Shown here one piece after another: positions 43,451 through 56,252 of a DNA stretch of 64,000 nucleotides. Every line of letters begins with the position of its first letter. The stretch's first letter is position 1. The position numbers and the translations under genes are program-made. This DNA comes from Thereva unica (taxonomy: Eukaryota > Arthropoda > Insecta > Diptera > Therevidae), in the NCBI GenBank assembly GCA_949987705.1, contig OX465281.1:258760542-258824541 (forward strand). The letters run 5' to 3'. Below the pieces are notes generated by a model. It was given only the letters and a program-made list of their open reading frames with translations, had not been told where the DNA came from and searched no databases.

Positions 43451-44353
43451 CAGGTGTTACAGCACTACCGAGCAAGGGTAAAACCATAAAATATTAGATG
43501 CAACTAAGCTGCCATAATTATAACGACTCCTAGTAAATACTGCCGTGGAAGTATCTTCTACCGCATGCAAGTGGGCTTAAGGGGTCAATAATTAATAAAA
43601 AGAAGTCAGAAAAAAATTACAGTAATGAAACCTTAGGTAATCCGTCGCCTGTGCCTCACATGCCGAGGCTTTGTAACTTTTTCTGATACCGTTACTCAGA
43701 GGTACTCAAACGTCTCTTGAAGTCATCGAAATGCTGAAGAGTATAAACACGATTACACATGCGCATGCCATAAGCTGAAAGTCAGCCTCCAAACTATAGT
43801 CGGATAGCTGCAGTGCAGTACTCTTGTACCTACCTTCTTTTGGTACTACTACTTTTAGTACTCGGCACAGCGCTTGTTGAATCTTAAGATTGCCCTACTC
43901 ACTAGCGACGAAATGATTTGTGTGAAAAGTGCAGCCACTCTTATCTGATGCATACCGCACTAGTTCTCTTGCAGCTGCAAATTATAACCCGCCGGATTCT
44001 TAAAACTTTCTTCAGTCATCGCTAGGAGGCCCAAGTCCAGACTCTTGCATCGATCCCAGTATTGCAGCTGAGATTTCCGCCAGAAGCACCAGCCCCACTA
44101 GCCGCAGGCAGAGCTCAATTGAAAGAGAAGATTTCGTGGAACTCGAAGACTTCTCAGGGGCACCGCGGGAGGATTGTCTTCCACTTTTCTCCAAATGCAA
44201 ATCGACGGCGCAACGGGCCTCGCTATAAAACACAAAACTGCCGTAGAAAGTTGTTCACTCCGATACTTGATCTCGCTTAGTGAATTTTGTTTACCTTTTT
44301 GCTCGAAGAGCTCTCTGTCATTTCAACCGGGACTTGTAGTGCTGTAACACCTG
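43451..44353. mobile_element. DNA transposon with 18-bp perfect terminal repeats, 903 bp
   Basis: The left end CAGGTGTTACAGCACTAC and the right end GTAGTGCTGTAACACCTG are exact reverse complements. The CAG start recalls hAT-like elements, but the flanking eight bases (ATTTGTCG and TGCGCATA) do not match, so the superfamily stays open. No transposase-like frame; a 72-codon plus-strand frame at 44062 has no motif. Confidence 0.75.
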
Positions 44354-45086
44354 TGCGCATATAATTTCAAATACATAAAACAAAAAACCCCTCATTCCGG
44401 TGATTCAAAAAGTGAGCTACCACCCTGTGCTGGAGATTAATATTCAAGTGCGCTCTGTGATAAGTGCCGTGATTCGTTACTGGATACCTGCACATTGTTA
44501 CCTGGATTATTGCTGGTCAGAATGCGGTAATTATCCTGAGTTTTATATATTTTGTAAAGAAAGTGCATGGATGTAAATATTCCCCGTAATTACGACGATT
44601 CTCACATGTTTTCCATTTGCTACGTCCAAATTAAAGTGGAATTCCGAACAGCGCGTAAATGCAAAGTGATTTTTAGTTCAAGTGATGCTGCATAGAGGTG
44701 TGATCGGAGAATGTTCAGTTTTGATTTTAGGAAAAGTGTGGTTTGGTTATCTACCTACATCTCGATTAGCAAAAAATAAAACTTGCGATTTATGTAGGTG
44801 TTTTTGGAACTTCGTGGTTTTTAGTTTTTTCGTGCTCTTAGCTGCAACTGTATATTTTTGGTTGCATACTTGAACTTCCTATATTGCCTTTATATTGTTG
44901 CTTTCTGTTTCCCTAACAGTGTATTAATAATAATTTTGCCTACAGTAAGGCACTAAGTTGCTGGAATTACAATTTCATATTCAGGAAAAATTAACGACTT
45001 GACCACTGAGACTCAAATCGTGTTGTGTTTAAAACTGCCTGTGAAAAAAAGACGGGAAGTGCCATGGCTTCTCGATGGCACAGTAG
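44354..45086. other. Intergenic DNA
   Basis: A 63-codon frame ending at 44873 has a hydrophobic C-terminus (VVFSFFVLLAATVYFWLHT) but no supporting context, and I do not call it a gene. Nothing else seen. Confidence 0.35.
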
Positions 45087-45684
45087 ACATGAATATGTCT
45101 TATCCCTGGGGTCTAACTGTTTCTTGTTCTTATTGGAAATCAACTTCTTGTTCTTATTGGAAAGAACCCCTAAAGGGGGTCGAAAGGAATGCACACAACA
45201 ATATATATCTGTCTCGCTTCAATACATACCCACATGTAACAGAATACATTTTCCACAATATCACAGAATACAAACGCACGAAACGAAATCGTTCAAAATA
45301 AAAAAATTGTGCTTTTGTAAAAATTCTAAACGCACCGCGACCGCACCACACTTAATCCACAAACTGCGTAGTAAGAAAATTCCCTGATATCGACTCTGAT
45401 TCCACCCTGCTTCGAAAACACAAGAATATCGCGCGACGGACGACTCAAGCACACCTTTTCTAAGCTGTTTAAAAAATCTCACACAAAGTAAAAAATCCTC
45501 GACACTTTTTCTCACTCTTGGTGGAACAAGAACTCGCAGCGATTGAACAATAAAAAATACACCCAATGACGACGAAAGAATAAACAAAGCAAAACAAAAA
45601 CAAAATGAGCCAAGGAACGATTTCCGTTCCGCACATTCTTTTGAATAGACTCCAGGGATAAGACATATTCATGTCAAAATTGCA
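45087..45684. repeat. Inverted repeat pair, about 32-bp arms
   Basis: GACATGAATATGTCTTATCC followed by CTGGGGTCT (from about 45087) is mirrored by AGACTCCAGGGATAAGACAT and ATTCATGTC (to about 45680). The spacer is about 530 bp and includes a short direct repeat TTCTTGTTCTTATTGGAAA (45121-45164). It could be the subterminal repeats of a transposon whose outer ends I cannot place. Confidence 0.6.
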
Positions 45685-45779
45685 GGACATTAAATAACAA
45701 TGTTTAAAAGGACAGGAATAAATATTCCGAACAATTTTCAAAATCCAACTTTATCCAAGAACATAAGACCCCTTCAAGA

Positions 45780-46570
45780 GTGGTTCATTCGTTCCAACGC
45801 TTCGCTAAATTTCTATGCTTTTCTCGTAGAACGATTTGCCCAACCCTTCAAAAAACTGCGATGAACCCCTCATTGGAGCCTTACGGGGCGTGCGGTTTCG
45901 AATACAAGTAGTAGTCGCTGGGGCGAAATATGGAGAATACGGTAGATGCGGAAACAATTCAATGTACAATTCTTGCCAAAACTGCGTTGTTGCGATCGCC
46001 TTGCGGCACGGTGCATTTTATCTTATTGAAAAGCATTTTTTCTTCTTCATTTGGGCCGTTTTTGCGATTTCCTCCAAAACAAATTAATAATACATAGTAT
46101 GTGGTATTCACAGTTGATTCTTTTTGCCTTTTCAAGATAGTCGATGAGTATTATACCCAAAATACGGACGCCATAACCCAGCCGACTTTTGCGTTTTTGG
46201 TCGCTTTGGGCGGCTAACTCAGTTGACTACCGATTTGACTCTGCTTCATTCATTGTTGCCTGACAAATCCTTTTTATTTCTCCAATACGTGGTTGTTTTT
46301 GGTCAACAGTAAGTAAACGCGGTACCCACTTCGAGCAGAGTTTTTTCATGGACAAATGTGAGTACACTGCCTTCTTATGTTTTCTAGAACAACTGCCGAA
46401 TTTAGGCGACCATATCAGTCAGCGCCGCCGATATTGTGCGGCCGCGTTTGAAATCAGCCACTTGTCTACCGTTTGTTTCGATAGAGTAGGGTCCGAATAA
46501 CACCTGTCAAGCCGCTGCTTTAATTGAACGGTATTTTTCATTGTTTTGAAAATGACAAAAGTAACTTCAC
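45780..46570 (-). pseudogene. Dead mariner-family transposase
   Basis: On the minus strand, KLCSKWVPRLLTVDQKQPR (near 46350-46295) is the classical mariner word. It is followed by QKRKSRLGYGVRILGIILID and YLEKAKRINCEYH, and further on by a degraded catalytic region (RPK, then a broken form of the HQDNAP word near 46015) and VGQIVLREK near 45830. There are many stops and frameshifts. Terminal repeats were not found. Confidence 0.8.
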
Positions 46571-48030
46571 AAAAACCACTTCGAATTGTAAACTAATGGG
46601 CGGAATGGCATGAAGTTTAGGCACAAATTTCATATTATAAATTTAGAATTCAGTTACAAAATCAATTATACGACGCTAAGTACGCTTATTGTCTCATATC
46701 CGAAAATTAGGATTTTGCTTTTTCAAAGTAATTGCTAGCCAAATTTTATCTCTGAATTCAATTGTAAATGTGAAAATGCTTAACTTAACGGTTAACGATG
46801 AGTAAATAAATAAACATAAATGATTGCAGATTCCAAAGTGCGCTTTTCATCAAGCAACTTTTTAATTTCTAATCGATATCAGTAGAGGTTCGGCATTACG
46901 AAAATTGATTAAAAGGTACTTCAGGCGAACTAAGGCTTCTTAATGGCAGACATGCTATTAAATAATTCCGTGGCATAATAACCAGAGTTGAGCCAAACTT
47001 AGTTATTAGACAAAATGTGAAGTAAAAATAATAGGCCGATGGAAGATATAAAGTTAAACCCATGGTTGAAATCTCTATCCTTCACTTCACACTTCACCTA
47101 TACATAAAATTGCACAACTCTAAAGAGCCACTAAATGATACCCCGTAGTCTAGTCCACCTAGGAAACGCAGCCCAGCCCAGGATATGCCGCACCATCTGC
47201 ACTCAGAATGATATAATCGATGCATAGTCAGTTTGCAGTTATTGCACTAAATTCCAATAAAAAAGATCAATGCACAACAGGTTCCGTAGTTTTTCTCTCG
47301 TCGTGCAAAAGATCATCCAAAGATCGCACACCGTCAGCCTATATTGTCCACCATGCATTCCCAATCTCTCGCGCATAACGTAATCGACAGCGCAGCCCAA
47401 ACTAGATTTTAATCCGCATGAAGAAAGTGGAGCGGCCGCTATGCGCTCAGTCCGTGTTAACGCTACACTTTTACTTTCATCGTCGGACCAATAAAAGCTG
47501 GATCAGGTCTGAAGCTGGGCTGAAATAACAACGAAAAATTTAATTAATACGAATCGAAATATTCGTAACATGACTACATTAAAGCTACACGAGCGGAGTA
47601 TAGAGCTCCTCGACTAAATCGGACAATTTTACGCGCAAACTTGTTTCACCTTTAAGGTGTGCGTGCACATAATACGTTGCATAACAGGCTGCTGCAATTA
47701 CAGTATTTTCTTCGCTTTTAGGATCATTTCTTGTATCAGACTGAAGACGTTTAATGCGTTGCGAGCAAGTTTTATTGCCTCAAAGCATCTCTATTGGGTG
47801 TTACTGGCTTTTTCTTAAAAACTGGTCGAATAAAACTAAAAAGCAACAGATACCAAATAAACTGTGATTTTTTACTTTACCACTAGCTTCGTGAATGATC
47901 ATTAATCTTACGAGAAAACATGACGAATGGCTTAAGAGGTTATTTATTATTTTGAGAGTTGAGTTCCTGGGGAGGAAGTTGCAAAGTAGTGAGCGGGCTT
48001 CTATATCCACTTACAAAAGATTCTTTTTGT
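46571..48030. other. Intergenic DNA
   Basis: No recognised feature. Short ORFs are AT-rich and motif-free. Confidence 0.4.
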
Positions 48031-49200
48031 TAAGTGAAAAATCCAAGCTCTGCCACCACCTCTCTACTACCAGTCTGTCATATCGGTCAAGTCATGTCTA
48101 CTAGTAAGCTTAGCTCGAAAGATAGAAGAGAAGAGGATAGGTTCGGGCTGAGGATGTTGGAGCCAATGGTGACGAACTTAACTTTTTATCCTTTGGATGT
48201 TTTACGAGTGCAGAAATACTGGCTGTGGGAGATGGCTCCACAGAAGAATATTGTGCTATTTAAAAATGAACTTTTAAAACGTTGTGTGCGCGAAAAGGGA
48301 GACTGCAGGGTTTGGGGGTAAGTCGACCGAGCTATAGGCTTGGGTTGTTCGAAAAATATTGTCGTGCAGGGAGGAGGGCCATAATTTCAGTGGAACAGTC
48401 GCTAAGAATAGCGATACATTCCGGCAATGCCTCAGAGTCTGTGCAGACCCATCCAATGATTTTGATGGCGCCAGGTAGGATACATGAGTTGCACTCAAAA
48501 CGGGACCGAAAAATTTAACATCCTGATTAACTACAAGCCTCCTTTAAAAATATCCCCAAAGTAAACGTAGATCCACTGACGGAGATATTTGTAGTTCATC
48601 AAGATAATGTAGAGCTACTGGATGAGGTGCGTGAAGCTGTAAAAGAGCAAAAAACAGCAGATCGGGAAGCATCGATTGAATCGCAGCTGATTTAATAAAG
48701 GAAAGGCGCGTTTTCGTAAAGCAACGATGCAACGAGTTCGTAAACGCAGATGATCCAAAGCCATTCGTTCTGAAACGCACAAGATTCAAGTTTGTTGCGC
48801 AACAGTGAATGCAACAGCGCAGCCATTTTGGAAAGTATGCTTTTGAGTAGTGGATGAAAATTTGCTTTACTAAATACAAACGTTAGCTTTAGCTGATTAT
48901 AATTTTTATTTTTTAGTATTTTTCGTTCTTACTCCTATTAAAAACTTTGCGTTTAGGAACGGATTGATGTACCGCATACGTATGCGAAAAGAAATTTGCG
49001 CTGCTTTGTTGCTTTGTCGTTTACGATAAGTCCCAAGGCCTCGAAGATGCAGAGAGTAAGGCGCCTGGCTACCATCCCAGAGGTCCACGGTCCTTCGCCT
49101 TTCCTACTTTCCCCTACATAACTTTCCTTCTTTCTTCTTCCCTCTTTACATTCCTGATTCCTCCTGTCATGGCCTTCCTAGTCTTTCCTCGCTCCAACAA
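48031..49200. other. Coding-like but unidentified, probably retroelement debris
   Basis: 48060-48510 gives overlapping medium-length frames on both strands with no recognised motif, and 48540-49090 likewise. The GC content is higher than the surroundings. I could not name a family. Confidence 0.3.
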
Positions 49201-49209
49201 GCGCATGTC

Positions 49210-49455
49210 ATCGGTTGGTTGATGAGATCCAACTCGTTTCAGGAGGCATAACACTCCAGCCAGTTGTTTCTCGATGCAGAGTCGCGGGTAATGATCCTTT
49301 CCTTCACTTCTTTCTATCTCTTCCGACTAGAGCTTGCTGTTCGACATTGTAATCTATATGAAAAACAAAATAGATTGTCGACAGTACGAATGGGCTTTCG
49401 CTGAGCTCTATGAATGGGCTTTCGCTGAGCTCTTTCACATAAAAAAAAAGCAGCA
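49210..49455 (+). repeat. Dispersed module copy 3 and retroelement tail
   Basis: GGTTGGTTGATGAGATCC and CAGGAGGCATAACACTCCAG repeat the module at 2346 and 26660. The tail ends TTTCACATAAAAAAAAA at about 49450. A direct repeat, ATGAATGGGCTTTCGCTGAG-like text twice at 49388-49432, precedes it. Confidence 0.55.
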
Positions 49456-49591
49456 ACTCTTAACAGCCTTACATGAACTCACGGAGATGGGCTGACCCCA
49501 ATGCTTTTCAAACTCTCCCTAGAAGGAAACCGTCATTTCGGAGAAATGAGTCGAAAGTAGCACACTCTGTTCAAGTACTTCTATGACAGCT

Positions 49592-49882
49592 GGGGCCGTA
49601 TTTGGTTTCTCGAGTCGACATTGTCGCCTGTCGATAAATAAAAATTGGCATTTGGCGACACGATATCGTCTCTTTCCGTGTCGTTAAAGACGTTTAACGA
49701 TTATTAAAAGGCTCAATTTATGCATACAATCAACTTTTAGTTTGCTGCCTTGAAGTAATACCACCCAATTTGATGGTTTTTTATGGCTGCGCTTAGCTGT
49801 CGATGTGGTCGTGAAACCAAATATGAAAATTAAAGAAAATCGAGAAGCTGGATAGATTGACTCGAGAACCAAATACGGCCCC
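49592..49882. mobile_element. MITE with GGGGCCGTATTTGG terminal repeats
   Basis: The left GGGGCCGTATTTGGTTTCTC and the right GAGAACCAAATACGGCCCC are inverted copies, about 26 bp with one gap, 291 bp apart end to end. No coding capacity. Confidence 0.75.
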
Positions 49883-50049
49883 TGACGTGAACATCGTGGG
49901 GAGAGTATTTTTCGTAGCAAAAGAAGCTTATCTCGAACTGAAAGAAGCGACAAAGGACGTAGGCCCGAATGTCAACGAGGAAAAAAATGGGGTGAGCCGA
50001 TAAAACAGTCTACCTTGGACCTACAATTACGGAAAGAAGCGAAAGAGAT

Positions 50050-50420
50050 AACTAGATGAATACTACTGGCCAATAGAGTCTTTTATGTCTAAAAGGAAAT
50101 ACTGCATTCGAGATTTGCACAGGGCACAGAAAAACTCTTATGCTACAAAAAAGTCAAAACTGCAATACAACCAGTATATTTTATGGTAGCGAAACTTGGA
50201 CTATGACCCAGGACATAGAGGAACGCGTCAACAGTTTTGAAAGAAAAGTTCTTAGGGGAATAATAGGCCCAAAGAAGGAAAACAGCAAAGAGGAGAGTAA
50301 GCAGACTCAGGAGGAGATGTATACTGTTACAGCTAATGCAGAGGCAATGCTCGACATTCGAAACTGAAGACATGCTGGAAGAGGCCATACAACTTGGAAA
50401 AATGCCCTAGAGGAGGCCAA
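50050..50420 (+). pseudogene. Non-LTR retrotransposon C-terminal fragment
   Basis: FYGSETWTMTQDIEERVNSF followed by ERKVLRGIIGPKKE is the conserved post-RT region of endonuclease-RT elements (compare YGCETW near 12925). It continues to about 50370 and then decays. Confidence 0.75.
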
Positions 50421-53160
50421 GGCTCGATATTGACTGTAACACCATTGATAGATAGGATGAACCTTCTCCTTAACTACATACTTATGCCAACGCCGGGTAA
50501 TAATTAACTTCTGCAGATCACCAGCAATTCTGAAACTGAGTGAGAGGTATAGGACGCTAGGGAGCTTGTGCTCTCCCAAAAGCCGCTAGTGCCCAGCCCT
50601 GGCTTATGTAAATAAATTTACAAAACCCTAACTTAATTGAAAAAATTACCACAGTTATTAATTAGAGATTACAACCGTGAAAATCCTTTTCGGATATTAA
50701 TCTAACGCCCATGACAGAATCGAAAATCAATTTCTTGTGCTGCGCAACCAACTTTGATGCAATTTACTTCTGACGACTAGTTATGAGCGCTGAACTTGCA
50801 AATTGCTACCGATTCTGCGCTCTTCCGGTCGACGGACGGACGAACAGCGCGATTTATCATTAACGGTAACCGCAGCTGAATGCCGCCCAAATAGTGAAAG
50901 TTCTTCAATCGTCATCGATCGGATTAGGGAATTGCTTACATCCAATACAAAGCAAGAGGAGAAAAATTCGCGTTTTTACCTGTTTGGTTGGTCACGGGAC
51001 TCTAGATTGAGTAAAATCACCTCATTTCAATGTCACTCGAGAGTGAAAGATGGCCACTGAATGGCGCGTGGTCCACCTCAGTTATCTCGCATCGTAGATC
51101 ATGAATGCGTCTACATTTTTTTACAATCTGAGAGCTCTCATGGAGCCACTTGTTGCTTCAGTTTTTTCATACCGTGAAAGCATTGAACTTGAAGAGAAGG
51201 TGCTCCGGTGCCACTATATACTTGACTCCACCATGCATCAGCGAGTATTCATTAATGCTAGCATGCTTCAAGATTCAGTGCTTATACGTACGAACACTGG
51301 TCCTGCTCGAATGGATCCATAATAATGAGACTACAACGGAATTGTTGCGAGTAATTTCTGCGATTCGAGTTGCGAGTTGGTCAATTAAGAAATTTAAATC
51401 GGCTGCCATTAGGTGCTGGGAGGAAAGCAGTAAACTTTCGATTTCATTTGTTTTCACATGCATGAGTGAATTGGCTTGGTGTTATAACATTCACATACGT
51501 AATGATTTGCACTATGTTTTGTCTAAAATAAAGAAACCCGTTTCATTTGGTTCGTTTTTGTCTTCTCAGAGGTAGATTGTTTTTGCGCTATATTCTGTAC
51601 AAAGATTGACTTTTTTAATCGCTCCCCGTGTGGCTGTGTTACGTTGTGAATTGAAAATAAGACATAATTTCGAAGTGCTTCTACATTCCTTCTTTGGGCT
51701 AAACATTTTACAGAAAGCGCAGCCACGTTAATAATTGAAAGTGTTAAAACTTATCAATTTCCAAATACTATCCCAATAATACTCTCGAGAAATCGTGATA
51801 TTGATCTCATTTAGTCGTGCCTTGATAATACTCTGTGGACCTCTCAGGATGGCTACGTCCAGACCTAAACTTTAATGTGAATTGCTTCCGAGGTAACTGC
51901 CAACTTTTTCACTCCGAGTTTAGAAAGAGCACTTTCTATGGATTTGACGTGTTCACTCCATTAACTTTAGTTAATATTTCCCTGTCGTAAAGAAATTCAG
52001 CAAGAAACTTCATGTGAAGAAATTCCTTTTATGGACAATTTAGCAAATAGAGCACAATTCTCTCTTCTTCTCCCGGTTACTGCTTTTAAATCTTTAATAG
52101 TAAGCTATTGACATCGGTAAAGAATGACGAAAGTTCATATAGACTTTGACCAGGAAAATGCTTTCCTTAATCTCTTGTGACAATGGTAAATTGCAGAAAT
52201 ATAGACCTATCTTGTGGATTGTAGCAAGCAATTTTGCCATATTTATAGAGAACGTCGTGCAATTTGCATTCTGATCTACTTACAATTTTGTTGTTTAATT
52301 ACTTTGTTGATGTAATTACGGAGAGGCACGAAGTGTTCTCCTCACGTTTGGAACACAATTCAACTGCTGCCGTCCACTGCGGACTCGACTCGAATTCATC
52401 ATTGGCAGAAAATGCCGATCACAGCCTCTAATTACACAATTTCTTTTGCAACAGATGAAAAAATTGAGGCTCAAGCGTCCAATCTAGTGAACTCGATGCT
52501 CGCGATATTAATCAAGAGTTCCAACCGTCGGCATCACAGATTTGCCCGTTTGTCACCAGACTTGGGACAATTTCTTTATTAAAAGCGCCTGTTTGTTGGA
52601 CCGCGAAAGAAAAGCGGCTGTGCAATTCCCAGTGCCGACCATTGCACCACGTGCTGGCTGCTGTTTGATGGCTGCGTCGGAGCCACTGTGGTTGAATTCT
52701 TAGGTCAACATTATTCAGTAACCCCAGGTAGTTGCATTATAGCCAGTATTGCACATGGGCTATTAATTAAGATCTCGGAGCGTTTTCCTTTATGTCGATG
52801 TTGTTAAATGGTAGTAACTTATTGCTTGACTCCTAAGATTTTGTGAGCTGGCAAAAAAAGGTCAAAATATCCCATAAAGATGGATTGTTGCAATTTGGTA
52901 CAGTCAATCAAATGGAAATAGATGAGGACAACATTTGCATACTTTTAAATTCTTTTTTTGGGGATTAATGAGAAGTCTTCGTGATTTGCGTTTTTATGAT
53001 GAAAACTTGTTTAAAATTAGGCAATCAAACTATCAAGCGTTTTATGATTGTAAAAAGTTTTGTTAATTCCAATAGAAATCGAGTCAATTCTAGTAGCTAA
53101 TAAAATTTAAGGTGTTTTATTATATTATTAATTTGTAGCTTGGCGAACCTTTGCTTTTCC
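50421..53160. other. Long stretch without a recognised gene
   Basis: The longest frame is 51150-51575 (+, about 141 codons, alternative start) and has no motif or splice context that I trust. 50690-51060 is GC-richer than its surroundings. Nothing is called. Confidence 0.35.
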
Positions 53161-53800
53161 ACCATTTTTGTTTCAAGATACTGCCATTACTAACACAACG
53201 TCTTCCACAGCTTGCAAGCATCTTTTTCCGGGTTTTCCGATGTTTCTACAACCGGCTGGCCAAGAAAGACTTTAGGTGTTCTGGAGTTTGGCATTCTTAA
53301 TACGTCACCAAGCCATCTTAATCTGTGCGACTTGATAAACTTCACGACGTTCGCGTAGTTTACCAGTTGCTCCAATAAATGGTTGTACCTACATTTAAAT
53401 GTCTCGGGCTCTCCTTACGAATGCTGCTGGTTGCTGCATGCCACATGCGTATATGGTCCAGGCTGCACATCCGTATGGAAGAACTGATCTAATTGTGCTT
53501 GTGTAGATTTTCAGGTTGGTTCTTCTTGATAGCACTTGCTATAAATACTCACCGTTCTACTTGTTGCAATTAGCCTATTACGTGTTATTTGTTGTTGATT
53601 CACTGTATATAATTCTTAGGTATTTAAATTTTGGAGTTGTATGTTGTAATACGTAGATCGTGTCGTCTTCTCTTGGTATTAGTCGACACGAGGTATTTGG
53701 TTTTCTCTTCATTTATTTTAAGATCGATTTTTTCAGCTTTTGTCTTCAGCTCAATATTTTGTCCTTCAAGGCATCAGCGCTTCTAGTCATGATGACGGGA
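53161..53800 (-). pseudogene. Non-LTR retrotransposon C-terminal fragment, minus strand
   Basis: VKFIKSHRLRWLGDVLRMPN followed by SRTPKVFLGQPV is the standard C-terminal signature of endonuclease-RT elements. Upstream minus-strand words continue to about 53800. It is in opposite orientation to the 50050-50420 piece and may belong to the same family. Confidence 0.75.
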
Positions 53801-54221
53801 GCGTATGCACATAATTGATTAGATTTAATTATCAGATTACCGCTAGGGCTTATTCCGCCAATAAATTAAGTGCAGCACGAGGTTGACGATAAGCGTGAAC
53901 CAAACACCTCAATGCTTCACATATAAATTTATATTATGAATGAATTTGACATTCTTCTACGTACTAGGACTTTTGCTTCGGTTTTTCGTAAAGTTAAAGT
54001 TACAATCTTTATGAGGTTCACAGAAAAACCATACTCGACTTATATTTCAACTGTATGTATTACATGTTCGTCGTTGTCGGTGTCTTCAGCTTCTTGTTCA
54101 TTGAGGGTGTTTCCTAAATATAATTTTTCCATCTCTTTCAACGGTATAATCAGTCGTCTTCTCTAATTTTGTTCCTGTTAAAGATTACTTTAGTTAACAA
54201 AGTGGCCTACAGTATGTTTTT
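53801..54221. other. Upstream region of the CPAP1-type gene
   Basis: No recognised element. The sequence just before the start codon is also a good splice acceptor (TTTTTATGATTTACAG, ending at 54231), so an upstream first exon here or further left is possible. Confidence 0.4.
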
Positions 54222-55241
54222 ATGATTTACAGGTGGCAGCTATCTTTCCTCATTTTATGTTTCGTATTTGCTGCGATAAATGCAGTTGAGCAGCAAAAAC
54301 CCCAAGGTTTCTCAGCTCAGTCATATGAAGACGATGACTATGATAGTCAAGCACAGACGCCCGTTGGATACAGGGCAAGACTCTACGACTATAGTATTGA
54401 AGAAGACCAATCTGACGAACAACCAAGGCAAACATACCAAACAAGAAAGCCCCAACAAACTCAATCATATAACATAAAGAAAGATAAAAAAAGGCAAAAA
54501 ATCGATGAAGAAGTCGAAGAGGAAGAAGAGCCTGACAGATTATCTCTTCTTTTGCTAAAATCTGGGTTTAAATGCGACGGTAGAACCACTGGGTGAGTAT
54601 ATTCGCAATTGAGATGACTTTCATGACACAAATCTTTATTTCTAGATATTATGCCGATGAAACACTTGGTTGTGAAGTATTCCACTATTGCCAAGAAAAC
54701 CAAAAACACTCCTGGATTTGCCCAGAGGGATTTAATTTCCATCAAGTCCACCTAATTTGCATGCCCCCATCTGGTGAGAATATCTGTGAAGAATCGTCAA
54801 AATACCACATTGTTAACGAATACTTATATAAACCAATAAACGTTGAAGAACATCAAACAAAGCCAAATATTAGTCTTAAATATTCAGAGCGGTATTATCC
54901 AGATACATACTACCATGATGAGAGGCCAAACTACCAGGAGGAACGAGTCCAGTCTCACAGGACACCTGTAATTTTTTAATTGTTACTGATGAATTAATAA
55001 AAATTTATTATTGTATTTTCATTTTTAGATTCAAGTGGGGTTCAATTCGCAACAACGGAAAATCCCAACGCCATCTTCAACGCCCCTTCCTTACAGATTT
55101 GCTCCATCTTCAACGCCACAACAGACAGTGTACCGCTCCCCAGAAGATATAAATATTTCGCTTCAACAACGAAGACCGCAAACTCTCTTTTTGCCCTCAA
55201 CGCCTAGGTACACCGATGAAGACTACACTTACGAGAAGTAA
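54222..55241 (+). CDS. CPAP1-type cuticle protein, one peritrophin-A domain
   Basis: Exons 54222-54592, 54646-54967 and 55029-55241 sum to 906 nt (301 residues), with introns of 53 and 61 bp. A signal peptide occupies about residues 1-21 (LSFLILCFVFAAINA). An acidic low-complexity linker follows (DEEVEEEEEPD). A single CBM14 chitin-binding domain spans about residues 115-175 and is split by intron 1. Its six cysteines are in FKCDG, LGCEVFHYC, SWICPEGF, LICMPP and NICEE. The tail is Tyr/Pro/Gln-rich (TPSSTPLPYRFAP, DEDYTYEK). One chitin-binding domain with long flanks is the CPAP1 pattern: secreted proteins that organise chitin in cuticle. The exact orthologue is not assigned. The start codon overlaps a splice acceptor, so the first one to four residues may differ if a 5' exon exists. 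AATAAA at about 55462. Confidence 0.92.
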
Positions 55242-56250
55242 TAGCGAGGGCTTGTAATGTTGTTTATATTTTACGCATTTTATCTTATTTTATACAAAAT
55301 AGTTGATGTATTTTTTATATTTATTGAAATTTTTTATTCATTCTTATAACGCCATGCGCTCCAGGCACTCATAATTTCCTTTTCATTAATGTATTTATTA
55401 TTAATCTTCGGCATTTGTGATATTTTCTTTACAAATGTACGTTAGTCTCCTTCGGAATGTTAATAAACAAATCTAAAAGAAAATAAGTTCTTCCCTATAT
55501 CGGTTTAGGCATAAACTTGAAACAAATGAAATATATGTAATATATAAATACTGCAAGGTTAAGTGTTTAGAAGCTCCATTTGAGCAATGTTATAGGAAAA
55601 GGAAAAACGTTATCTATTAAATGATTATAATACTTACCGTAAAAGAAATACGAGTACGCTGTTGTAGTTAATGACTCCTTGTCGAATAAATGTAGTTTTT
55701 TTGGTTTAATTATTAAATATAGAAAATTGAATTGAATTGTTTGTAACAATTAAAATCCACGGCAATCACGCTATTCATTGTAGCACATGTAATCTTGATT
55801 GAACGTCTATAAACAAAAGGGCGCGTGTTACCAAAAATGCATACATATGTATTTCATTTACAGATTCCGCGGCTGTTCTTTTAGTTACGCTGTATCTGCT
55901 CAATAGTATTTATATTGAATGGCTCTTTAAGATATTGTTTGACGGGAAATGTGCAGGTTTTTAAATAAAAACTAGGAACTCTTCTCCAGGAAATGGTTTT
56001 GACCGGGTATTATTATTGGTCTTAGGCGGGGTTTGCATCTGGAACTTATTTTATTCGTGAATTTTTCTTTAGGAATTTTATTGACAGAAGTTCACCTTCT
56101 GTCGTGCAAGAACTTCTGAAAACTGATTTAAACTATTGTGAACTAGAGCTGAATTTTATTTACGCAATTTTTATCGAATAAATTCCGATGATTTATGTAG
56201 AAAGATCCCTATATTATTTAAAAAATTCAGTAAGATTAATTCAGCAAAAC
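55242..56250. other. 3' UTR and AT-rich intergenic DNA
   Basis: AATAAA near 55462 probably ends the CPAP1-type transcript. Beyond it nothing is recognised. Confidence 0.45.
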
Positions 56251-56252
56251 TA

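Noticed and set aside
44682..44873. 63-codon frame with a hydrophobic C-terminus, considered as the missing membrane exon of the LPTYDEVV gene
   Set aside because: It lies 7 kb downstream of the candidate last exon, so the order is wrong, and it has no splice sites that keep the phase.
51150..51575. Longest unexplained open frame (about 141 codons, +)
   Set aside because: It begins at a non-ATG codon, overlaps an alternative frame of similar length, has no recognisable motif and no supporting splice or promoter context; chance is sufficient in this AT-rich DNA.
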